A stretch of 54,300 bases of DNA from Paracoccus denitrificans (GTDB lineage Bacteria; Pseudomonadota; Alphaproteobacteria; Rhodobacterales; Rhodobacteraceae), in contig NZ_FNEA01000028.1 of the NCBI RefSeq assembly GCF_900100045.1, positions 1 through 54,300 of the forward strand, written 5' to 3'. The translations under genes and the position numbers were made by a program. The notes under the pieces are model-generated. The model was not told where the DNA came from and searched no databases. It was given only the letters and a program-made list of their open reading frames with translations. Position 1 is the stretch's first letter; every line of letters starts with the position of its first letter. Positions 8,212 to 15,713 of this stretch are shown in pieces.

Positions 8212-9048
8212 TGCAGGGCGCATATTCGCCGGATCGGGGAAGATGTCGTCCGCGGAACGCCTGTTCTCAAGGCCGGCAGCCGCATCGGCCCAGGCCAACT
8301 GGCCCCTCTTACGGCACTTGGCCTGCGTTCCGTGCTGGTGGTCCCTCGGCCGAGGGTGGCCCTGCTGTCCACCGGCAACGAACTGGTGGAAAGCCCCGGG
8401 GCGCTCGAGGCGGGCCTGATTTACGATTCGAACAGGCCGATGCTTTCCCGGATGCTGCAGGCCGCCGGCGCGGTGGTCACGGATCTCGGGATCGCGAAGG
8501 ATGATCCCGCGGCGATTGCTGCGCGGCTTGTCGGGGCGGCGAGCGATCATGATCTGTTGATTTCCTCGGGTGGCGCACCCGTGGGCTTCGCGGACCACCT
8601 CACGCAGATCATCTCCCGCCGCGGCTATCTCGAGTTTTGGAGGCTTGCCATGCGTCCCGGCAAGCCGATCGGCTTCGGCGATGTCGACGATTGCCCGACC
8701 CTGTTGCAGCCTGGAAACCCCCTGGCTGCGGCGGCCGGTTTCGCTCTGATCGGGCGCGCGATCCTCGCCCGGCTCGAAAGCAGGCCCCCGGCCGGGACGG
8801 GCTGGCGCCTGCCTGTCGCCACTTCACTGTCCAAGCCGGCGGGACGGACGCAGATTCTGCTGGGACGGCTGTGCCATGACCCGTCCGGTCGCTCAACGGT
8901 CGTCGAGCCGCTGCCTGACCAGGGTTCCGCCAGCCTGCGGTATCTTGCGCTTGCGGATGTGATGATCCTGCTCCATTCCGAACAGACCGTGATAAACGGC
9001 AGCGATCCGGTCGAGATCGTGCCGGTGCGGCAGGGTTTTCCAGCGTGA
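8212..9048 (+). pseudogene. moeA: molybdopterin molybdenumtransferase MoeA, 5'-truncated
   Basis: MoeA inserts molybdate into adenylated molybdopterin in molybdenum cofactor synthesis. The frame from about 8218 begins at AHIRRIGEDVVRG and runs through VALLSTGNELVESPG, the MoCF-biosynthesis region with SSGGAPVGFADH, MRPGKPIGFG and LQPGNPLAAAAGF, then a C-terminal domain IV. About the first 150-170 residues of a normal ~400-residue MoeA are absent; they are replaced by the transposase remnant. The remaining frame is intact to its stop at 9048. No proper start lies at the junction (an ATG at 8180 reads through transposase DNA), so I call it a gene remnant. A functional moeA presumably exists elsewhere. 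Confidence 0.85.
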
Positions 9049-9191
9049 GCGGTCTTGGCCAGTAGGCGAGACTGGCGAGGCAGGGGCGGCCGTGAGGAAA
9101 ACCTCTTCGAGGTTGGCTCGTTTGCACCTTCGCGAATGGAAGCGGCCGCACCGGGGAAGGTGAATATTCTACAAGGAATCCGGTGAAACCC

Positions 9192-9818
9192 TTATGAATC
9201 CCGGCGTGCCCGGATCGTCCAGCCCCGCATCTTGGCGACCGCCATGATGGTCGCTGCAATGAGCAGCCCGCAAAGGATGGCCTTCGATTTCGTTTCCATC
9301 GTCCCTTCGATCAGCAGCGCATGAACGACGCTCCCGACGACGATGACCGCCGCCAGAACCGTATGACCAAGACGCCAGGCATGCGGGTGACGGCGCCAGC
9401 GCCGGCGGGATGCCGCCATGAGCGCCGAGGCGAAGACGGCCCACATGGCGACCACTCCCCAGAATGAGAACGGCGTGGGCGATCTGAAGAGAAGGGCGTC
9501 GATCACGTCAGGCGGGCTGGTGACCCAAAGGCCCGCGACATGCAGGATCACCGCCGCGACCAGAACGCCGCCGACAAGTCGGTGAACGCGCTGGCCTTTC
9601 AGGGCGGGCAGTCCCGGCAGGTATCCGCCCGCCAGCAAGGGCTGAAAGAGCAGAAGCGCCAGCGCGATCACCCCGGTGAATCCGGCCGCGATATAGATCG
9701 GTTCGCGCCATGCCAACAGCGGGCTTGCCGCCGCGGCGGCGACCGGCACGGCAACCGCTGTCGTCAGGCCTGTCCAGACCAGGATCCCGCGGACCAGATC
9801 AGCCCATCCGATCCTCAT
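9192..9818 (-). CDS. ferric-reductase-like/cytochrome b-type membrane protein
   Basis: Membrane protein of 208 residues with about six hydrophobic segments. Histidines sit in or next to segments (QRVHRLVGG, ILHVAGLW, HAWRLGHTVLAA, VVHALLIEG), the arrangement of the ferric-reductase-like/cytochrome b561 superfamily that binds two b hemes and moves electrons across the membrane. It starts five bases after the stop of the intradiol-fold gene (GTCTGATCGGGATG), so the two are probably translated together. The electron donor and acceptor are not evident. A YedZ/MsrQ-like role is possible, but no MsrP is present. Confidence 0.75.
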   Translation of the reverse strand: MRIGWADLVRGILVWTGLTTAVAVPVAAAAASPLLAWREPIYIAAGFTGVIALALLLFQPLLAGGYLPGLPALKGQRVHRLVGGVLVAAVILHVAGLWVTSPPDVIDALLFRSPTPFSFWGVVAMWAVFASALMAASRRRWRRHPHAWRLGHTVLAAVIVVGSVVHALLIEGTMETKSKAILCGLLIAATIMAVAKMRGWTIRARRDS

Positions 9819-9823
9819 CCCGA

Positions 9824-10303
9824 TCAGACCGGCACGAGCACGAAATCCGCGTGGAGGCTGGTATCGCGGGCGCTTCGCATGACCGGACGGAGAAAGACGG
9901 TTTCAAAGTCGCCACTGTCATAGGCTAGGTGGCCGTGAGGCTGGCCGAAAGCGGGGACGATCTGGGGCATTTCGAGCCGGAACACTCCATTCGCATCGGT
10001 AAGCGTGGCGCCGTGGCTATGCGGATCGCGCTCATGTCCCTCGGTGGTATGCGCCCAAATCTGGATGCGCTGACCCGCCAGCGGGACACCATCGCCGACA
10101 CGACGGACCGAGCCCGTCATCCAGAACCCGCCGCCGCCGATCCGGTCCACGATCGGCGCGCCCGGCAGGTAGTTGTTGGCACCGCCGCGCATCGAGGGCG
10201 TCGGGGCGAGCCCTTGCGCGCGGGCGGGCACGAACAGGCCGGGCACCACGGCGACACTGGCGGCGATCAGAAGAGTACGACGGTTGGTCAGGACGTCAGT
10301 CAT
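9824..10303 (-). CDS. Tat-exported intradiol dioxygenase-fold protein
   Basis: Protein of 159 residues with an N-terminal twin-arginine-like export signal (TNRRTLLIAASVAVVPGLFVPARAQ). The rest resembles the beta-sandwich core of intradiol ring-cleavage dioxygenases: GSVRRVGDGVPLAGQRIQIW, TLTDANGVFRLEMP, GHLAYDSGD and LHADFVLVP, with candidate ligand residues Tyr and His. It is shorter than catalytic catechol or protocatechuate dioxygenases (about 200-300 residues) and lacks a clear full YYHH set, so ring cleavage is unproven. AGGAG precedes the ATG at 10303. It is the first gene of a two-gene unit with the heme-type membrane protein. Confidence 0.78.
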   Translation of the reverse strand: MTDVLTNRRTLLIAASVAVVPGLFVPARAQGLAPTPSMRGGANNYLPGAPIVDRIGGGGFWMTGSVRRVGDGVPLAGQRIQIWAHTTEGHERDPHSHGATLTDANGVFRLEMPQIVPAFGQPHGHLAYDSGDFETVFLRPVMRSARDTSLHADFVLVPV

Positions 10304-10689
10304 ATGGTCTCTCCTGTCGCGGTACGGGCGCGCGGCTGCTCTGCCGAAGACAGCTCACAGACAGGGCTGTGGCTGGATCATAGCACGTTTTCGCCGGCTC
10401 TGACCCGAGGAGCATTGAAGACGCGATAAACTTTGCTCACGGCTCGGTGACATGGTGAACGGCCATCGACAGGTGCGGATTCCTGTCCGCCTGATACTTG
10501 CAGACGACCGTGAGAGGCCCGTAGCGGATAGCCCAGAGCCGACGTTCGGGAGGTCGGCAATGCTGCTGCGGTAGGACTGCCCCAATCTGGGCACGCACGC
10601 TTGCCACAGCGATTTTCCAGGGCAATGTCGCCGATACGGCACGGAGCGAACCTTGGAAAGCAATCGGCCGCTATCCCGCGGTAGCCGGT
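10304..10689. other. intergenic region, no gene seen
   Basis: About 390 bases between the intradiol-fold gene and the DUF1127 gene. No frame has both a ribosome site and recognisable content. It should hold the promoter of the intradiol-fold/heme pair near 10310-10360 and the end of the DUF1127 transcript; I could not pick out a convincing terminator. Confidence 0.5.
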
Positions 10690-10968
10690 CTATCCTTTCC
10701 GTCGTGCATCGGCCTTGGCTGCCAGCGCATCCGACGCGTTCGAACGAAGCGGCAGGCGGGCAGCGCATTCCACCTCCGCCCGGCTCACACCGATATCGTC
10801 CAGGATCTGGTCGTCCAGGCGGAGCAAGGTCAGGAACGCATCGCGCCTCTCCTTGTTCCGACGATAGGTTTCAAACAGACCCCGCAGCCGTGACATCAGC
10901 GCGCGAAAGGCAGCCCCGATCCACGGGCTTCGTGAGGGCGGGCTCATGGTGCAGATTTCCTTGGCCAT
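10690..10968 (-). CDS. DUF1127 small basic protein
   Basis: Protein of 92 residues. The C-terminal half carries the DUF1127 signature: a helix rich in Arg/Leu followed by LLRLDDQILDDIGVSRAEVE. DUF1127 proteins are small basic proteins; some bind RNA and affect phosphate or C1 metabolism, but the role of this one is unknown. ATG 10968 has AAGGAGG 6 bases upstream, which decides the start over upstream ATGs in the same frame. It is divergent from a LysR gene across 100 bases, so the regulator probably acts on it. Confidence 0.85.
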   Translation of the reverse strand: MAKEICTMSPPSRSPWIGAAFRALMSRLRGLFETYRRNKERRDAFLTLLRLDDQILDDIGVSRAEVECAARLPLRSNASDALAAKADARRKG

Positions 10969-11068
10969 CGTAATCCTCCTTGGCTCAGGCCAGGGTGGCA
11001 TGGCGATATTCTTCAATACAGCGCATAGTTCTTAGTGTATCATTCAAGAAAATTGATCGCGATGAGCC
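10969..11068. promoter_or_regulatory. divergent promoter region, LysR-type operator candidate
   Basis: The 100 bases between the DUF1127 and lysR genes are much richer in A/T than their surroundings. TTCTTCAATACA near 11008 and TGTATCATTCAAGAA near 11035 form a loose inverted repeat typical in scale for LysR-type binding sites. Confidence 0.4.
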
Positions 11069-11941
11069 ATGCAACCGCAACAGAACAACCTTCTCGAGAC
11101 CGACCTTCTGAAGACATTCGTGACCATCTCCGAGACCGGGAACTTCACGGTCGCGGCGAAACGGGTATTCAGAACCCCCTCGGCGGTCAGCATGCAGATC
11201 AGGCGGCTTGAGGATCAGCTGGGGCGCGCCCTGTTTGTGCGGCATCCGCGCCATGTGACGCTGACCGCGGACGGCGAGGCATTTCTCGTGCATGCCAAGG
11301 ACATCCTGCGCATCAATGACGAGGCTCTGTCCCGCTTTCGGGTGCCGCAGCTTGAAGGGCGGGTCCGGTTCGGCGCACCCGACGATTTCGGCGTGCGCTA
11401 TCTTCCCGCGATCCTGTCACGCTTCGCCGCGACCCATCCCCTTGTCGAGGTCGAGGTCTTTCTGTCGACCAGCGTGATCTTGGCCCGGCGGTTCGAAGCG
11501 GCAGAGATCGACATGATCCTCACCGTCTCGGCCCAATCCGATCCGGCGCCGGGACAGGTCATTCATTCGGAGCCTCTCGTCTGGGTCGGTGCCCGCGACG
11601 GCATGGCATTCTCCAGGACCCCCGTGCCGCTCGCGCTGTCCTCACACGGATGCCCCTGGCGGGCTGCGGCCCTTGCCGCGCTCGACAAGGCCAGTCGCCG
11701 TTACAGGATCGCATACACGTCGGAGGCCGCAGCCGGCCAGCTGGCGGCAGTCATGGCCGACCTGGCGATCGCGCCTCTGCCGGTCAGCCTGGTGGACGAG
11801 CAGCATCGGCGGCTGACGGAAAAGGAAGGCTTCGGCGCGATCGGTTCCTATCAGCTGAGGCTTCAGAAGAACCCCGATATCGGCTCGGCGGCGCAGGCTT
11901 TTGCGGATCATGTGCGCGAGAGCTTTGGTCGGCAGGAATGA
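11069..11941 (+). CDS. LysR-family transcriptional regulator
   Basis: Regulator of 290 residues. The N-terminal winged helix-turn-helix reads LLKTFVTISETGNFTVAAKRV, then TPSAVSMQIRRLEDQLGRALF and LTADGEAFL, the standard LysR signature. Residues 90-290 form the effector-binding domain, starting GRVRFGAPDDFGVRYLPAIL. The divergent DUF1127 gene is its likely target besides itself. The inducer cannot be read from the sequence. Confidence 0.92.
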   Translation: MQPQQNNLLETDLLKTFVTISETGNFTVAAKRVFRTPSAVSMQIRRLEDQLGRALFVRHPRHVTLTADGEAFLVHAKDILRINDEALSRFRVPQLEGRVRFGAPDDFGVRYLPAILSRFAATHPLVEVEVFLSTSVILARRFEAAEIDMILTVSAQSDPAPGQVIHSEPLVWVGARDGMAFSRTPVPLALSSHGCPWRAAALAALDKASRRYRIAYTSEAAAGQLAAVMADLAIAPLPVSLVDEQHRRLTEKEGFGAIGSYQLRLQKNPDIGSAAQAFADHVRESFGRQE

Positions 11942-12286
11942 CGGCTCTGGTGAAGGATTTCCGATGCGGGCCGCGGCGCGATGGTGCGGCTTGGTGCGGG
12001 GTCGACCCGCGTTGGAAATCCTCCCAAGGTGGAAGCCGCGGGGGTCCGGGCTCTGTCTATGGGGAAAGTGTGCTGCGCGATGTGGCGACAGCCGGGCCAG
12101 GGCGTCGGCTGGCGGGAAAAGGAAGGCCTCGGCGGCTTGCCGGGTCGGTCTGGGGCGCCGTTTTGGGAGGCGGCCGCAGCAGATGACGATGCATTTTCGG
12201 GCCGATCGCGGCAGCGGGCAAGCCGGAGGTGATCCGGCTTGCGGTCAAGCCCCGGGACATTTCTTTCGACAGTGACGAGCGTCTCG
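11942..12286. other. intergenic region with IS91-end-like hairpin
   Basis: About 345 bases between lysR and the IS91-type transposase. No gene is supported. TGACGAG-CGT-CTCGTCA (12273-12289) is a 7-bp inverted repeat at the 3' end of the transposase gene and may belong to a terminal structure of the IS91-family element, whose ends carry subterminal palindromes. Confidence 0.45.
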
Positions 12287-12916
12287 TCATGCGGCTTTCT
12301 CCCGGGGCGGATCGCGGGATGAGGGTTTTTGCCCGCGACGGAAGATCTCGACGATGCGCATCGGGCCGCCGCAGCAAGGACATGGTTCGCGCAGGGTGTG
12401 CGGATGATGTGTCAGCGCCGATCCCCAGGTGTGCAGCACCGCCGTCATGCCGATCCGCGCACCCAACCGCTTTGGATCGGCGGCGATGGTCGTCACCGTT
12501 TCCGCGTTCGGGCATTCCTTCGGACCGATGGCAGTCATGCCCTCACCCTTGAACAGCAGCCTACACACCGCCCTCTTGTTCCAGAAGGCGATCTGCGCGA
12601 TCCTGGCCGGCAGGGTAAAGACGACGTGGAAATACTCGACGGGCAGCAGGTCATCGGCGCGCGCCTCCATCCAGTCACGCGCTGCCGGTGCCTGACACTT
12701 CGGGCAATGCCGGTTCTTGCAGCTGTTATAGGCAATATGGTGGTGGCCGCACTTGCCGCAGGCAGCCACATGCCCGCCAAGCGCCTCGATCCGGCAGGCC
12801 TCGATGGCCGACATCACCTTCAGCTGGGTCAGGCTGACATGCCCGGCATTGGCCCGCCGCCACGCGGGGCCGTATCGTCGGAAGATGTCAGCGATCTCCA
12901 GCTTGGACCGGGTCAC
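12287..12916 (-). pseudogene. IS91-family transposase, internally deleted
   Basis: Rolling-circle (HUH) transposase of the IS91 family. The frame of 209 residues starts with the family N-terminus (DIFRRYGPAWRRANAGH, LTQLKVMSAIEACR) and the zinc-binding block CGKCGHHHIAYNSCKNRHCPKCQ, then LPARIAQIAFWNKR and VLHTWGSALTHHPH. It jumps directly to the C-terminal tail LREPCPCCGGPMRIVEIFRRG. Normal members are about 400 residues and continue HHPHVHMIVPGG; the deletion removes the HUH histidines and the catalytic tyrosine region in frame. The remnant can bind zinc at most and cannot cleave DNA. Confidence 0.88.
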
Positions 12917-12928
12917 GCCCGGCGACGG

Positions 12929-13820
12929 TCACTCCAGGCTTCGCTTCACCGTCTGATCCTGCAACTTGGCCAGCATCTCGTAAGGGCTGACGGTATCGCG
13001 GATCGTCTTGGTGGCGACATGGGTATATTGCGCCGTGGTCGTCAGTTTGGCATGGCCGAGCAAAACCTGGATCACCCGCACATCGGTGTTCGCCTCCAGG
13101 AGATGCGTGGCGAAGCTGTGACGCGAGCCGTGTGCAGCGTCGCCGGTTTGCTGATCCCGGCCATGTGCTTGGCGGACGTGAAGGCCCGGTTCAACTGGCG
13201 CGGCGAGATCGGGTTGATCTTCGGCTTGCCTGGAAACAGTCAGCCCTCGGGCCGTGCCTCGCGCCACCAGTCGCGCAGCAGGTTCAAGAGGCCCGGCGAC
13301 AACATCACCTTGCGATCCTTCCTGCCCTTGCCCTGTTCGACATGGATCAGCATCCGGTTGGCTCATCGATATCGCCGATCTTCAGGTTGCAGACCTCGGC
13401 GGCGCGCAATCCCGCGACGTAGGAAATGCTCAGCGCGGCGCGATACTTCAGCCCCGGCCCGGGCGCCGCCATCAGGATGTCGGAGCCTTCCTCGACGCTG
13501 AACACCACCGGCAGTTTGCGCGGCTCGATCCTGAACTGCATGTAGCGCTTCATATCCTCGCGCCCGCAGGTCATGCCGAAGAAGAACCTGAGCGCCACGA
13601 TCCGCACGTTGAACGTCGATGGCGTGACCCCGCTGTCGGTCATGTGGAGCTGATAGGCCCGCAGTTCCTCTGGCGTGGCCGTATCAGGCGAATGTCCGAG
13701 AAAGGCCGCGAAATCCTTGATCGCCCGGATGTGCGACTTCTGTGCCTTGTCGCCCATCCCGCGGATGCGCATGTCTTCGATCATCCGCTGACGCAGCGGG
13801 CTTACTCTCTCCTCTGTCAT
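12929..13820 (-). pseudogene. tyrosine recombinase of IS91-type element, frameshifted
   Basis: Site-specific recombinase of the XerD type that accompanies many IS91-family transposases. The N-terminal half (13820 to about 13350) is intact, with a SAM-like core-binding domain (DFAAFLGHSPDTATPEELRAY) and the first catalytic Arg in VAGLRAAEVCNL. The frame is then lost near 13360, and pieces of the middle (ARPEG, FPGKPKINPISPRQLNRAFTSAKHMAG) are in another frame. The C-terminus RHSFATHLLE...VLLGHAKLTTTAQYTHV returns in a third stretch near 13120. All catalytic boxes are recognisable but split over frames, so no whole enzyme is made. Confidence 0.85.
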
Positions 13821-14333
13821 GGGAACCTCCTGTCTGATGATTGAGAGGTCTCAATCGACAGGCAGAAACGGCCGCCACCAAATGCACCACGATCACAACA
13901 ACCCTGAACACCAGCCACGGGCGCCATTGCCGCGCGAGCGGCTTCGTCCAAGGGCTCCCAGCGACGGTGCCGCCTCATTCGGCGGGCCGTTGCCGGATCA
14001 TGCAGACCGTTTGAACTGTGGCGGCCCATTAGCCGTCAGTCTAGCCCGCTGGATGGCGCGTGATCGCGTTCGCCAGAGCAGCCATTCAGCCTGTGCCGCG
14101 GCGAAGTCCTGTTATCATGGTAGCGAGATGGATCTGCATGCGTTTTGCACGTTCGGAACATCAACTAGAGGAGTGCGGCAAGCATGACTGTGCCAATCTA
14201 TAGTTGACAGGAAAAGCGTCGGGGAATCCTGCTCATATCAGCCCCACGCATGGCTTGCGCGGATGCGCCCTGAACCGGCTTGGCCTAGTTGTTCCTGCGG
14301 GCTAGTTTGCCATTTCGGAAAAAGGGAAACCGG
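13821..14333. other. intergenic region, no gene seen
   Basis: About 510 bases between the recombinase remnant and the zinc-ribbon/propeller gene. No frame is supported by both a ribosome site and recognisable content. One outer end of the IS91-type element and the promoter of the downstream gene should lie here; A/T-rich sequence around 14195-14215 (ATAGTTGACAGGAAAAGC) contains a TTGACA hexamer that could be a -35 box. Confidence 0.45.
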
Positions 14334-15533
14334 ATGCGCAAACTGAAATGCACGAGCTGCGGTGGGACGCTCGGTCTCGTGACCACGGCAGAGGGTCACC
14401 TGATCGGCAGATGCGGCAGTTGCGGATCCGAATATGTGGTCGAAACGCAAGGTCGCCACCATGTCGTGCTGGAACACCGCTTTCCCGACGGGCAGCCCGC
14501 TGGGGCTGTCCTGCCAGGGCCGGTCTCGCGCCGAGGGGCGCTTGCGGCCGGGCTTTGCGTGATGGCGATCGGTGGCGGGGCCTTGGTGCTGCCGCAATTC
14601 CTGCGCAGCGCGCACAGGGCAGCACCCGAGGAAGGGCTTGCGGTCAAGACCGTTTTCAATGTCGGTGGCGAAGGCGCAGGCCCCGGACTTTTCCGAGAAT
14701 ATCCGTCTTATATCGGTATCGACAGCCTTGGCCGGGCCATGATCCAGGACGGCGGAAGGCGGTTTTACATCTTTGGCCCGGATGGCGCCTTTCTGAACCA
14801 GTTCCCTTCTCCGGAAGACAGCGGTGCGATGCTGGCCGTGCTGCCGGATGGCAGCATCATCACCGACGGTTCGCGCCGCATTTTGCGGATCGATCCGGCG
14901 AGCGGCGAGATCGCCGGCAGCCAGCCCATGCCGGAGGGGGAAAGCTACTGGAGCAACGGTGAAGGCTCCTGCGTCACACCGGACGGGGGGCTGGCCATTT
15001 ACCGCGTCGCACCGCGCAGCGCCGGCGATGACGCAAGCCTGCCGCCATCAGATACGCTGATCCTTCTCGACCGCAATCTGACCGAACAGCGCCGCCTGAC
15101 CGGGCTGATGGCACAAGCGATAGCCGCCGACCCCATGGTCACAAGTGCACCAAGGGCAACCGGCATCGCGATCAATGGTGCGGGCACCATCTACATCGTG
15201 ATGAGACGCAGCGAGGATCAGGACAGCCGCGATGGCATATTCGAGTTCAATGCCGATGGCCGTTTCCAGCGCCGTATCGCGACCACGCCGAAATTCTTTC
15301 CCTGCATCGTTGCCAGTCCCGACGGCAGGATTTGGCTTTCGGATCCCTGGGACAACATGCTGGAAGAGGTCACGCCCGACGGCATCCGGCGCGTTGGTCT
15401 TGCAGCAGTCGGGCGAGAGAATGGCGCACAGATCGGCAACATCCGCTCGATCGCGGCTTATCCGAACGGTGACATTGCGGTCATCGGCGTGTCGGCATGG
15501 CGATTTGCCCGCCTCAGCATCGGCACTGGCTGA
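14334..15533 (+). CDS. membrane-anchored zinc-ribbon / beta-propeller protein
   Basis: Protein of 399 residues in three parts. Residues 1-30 form a zinc ribbon with two CxxC pairs (CTSCGG and CGSCGSEY). Residues ~64-85 form a hydrophobic span (GALAAGLCVMAIGGGALVLP). The rest is an NHL/SMP-30-like beta-propeller with repeats such as SYIGIDSLGRAMI, MLAVLPDGSII, IAINGAGTIYIV, IVASPDGRIWLSDPWDN and IAAYPNGDIAVI. The topology suggests a cytoplasmic zinc ribbon and an extracytoplasmic propeller. ATG 14334 follows AAAGGGA. The next gene, 180 bases on in the same direction, encodes a secreted protein, so they may act together in the envelope. Function unknown. Confidence 0.75.
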   Translation: MRKLKCTSCGGTLGLVTTAEGHLIGRCGSCGSEYVVETQGRHHVVLEHRFPDGQPAGAVLPGPVSRRGALAAGLCVMAIGGGALVLPQFLRSAHRAAPEEGLAVKTVFNVGGEGAGPGLFREYPSYIGIDSLGRAMIQDGGRRFYIFGPDGAFLNQFPSPEDSGAMLAVLPDGSIITDGSRRILRIDPASGEIAGSQPMPEGESYWSNGEGSCVTPDGGLAIYRVAPRSAGDDASLPPSDTLILLDRNLTEQRRLTGLMAQAIAADPMVTSAPRATGIAINGAGTIYIVMRRSEDQDSRDGIFEFNADGRFQRRIATTPKFFPCIVASPDGRIWLSDPWDNMLEEVTPDGIRRVGLAAVGRENGAQIGNIRSIAAYPNGDIAVIGVSAWRFARLSIGTG

Positions 15534-15713
15534 GAAAAGGCCAAAGCCGTGAAATGCACAACCGCGGGGATGCGCACTTGTGGGCCATATGTGATCGGCA
15601 AGATGGTGCTGAAACCTGGGCTTGCCGGGTTGGGCCGAATCGAGGTCCATCCCGCGCGCTTCTCGGGTCTTGCCGAGTCCGGCATCCTTGTCATTCAATC
15701 CCTGGCGGCCTTC

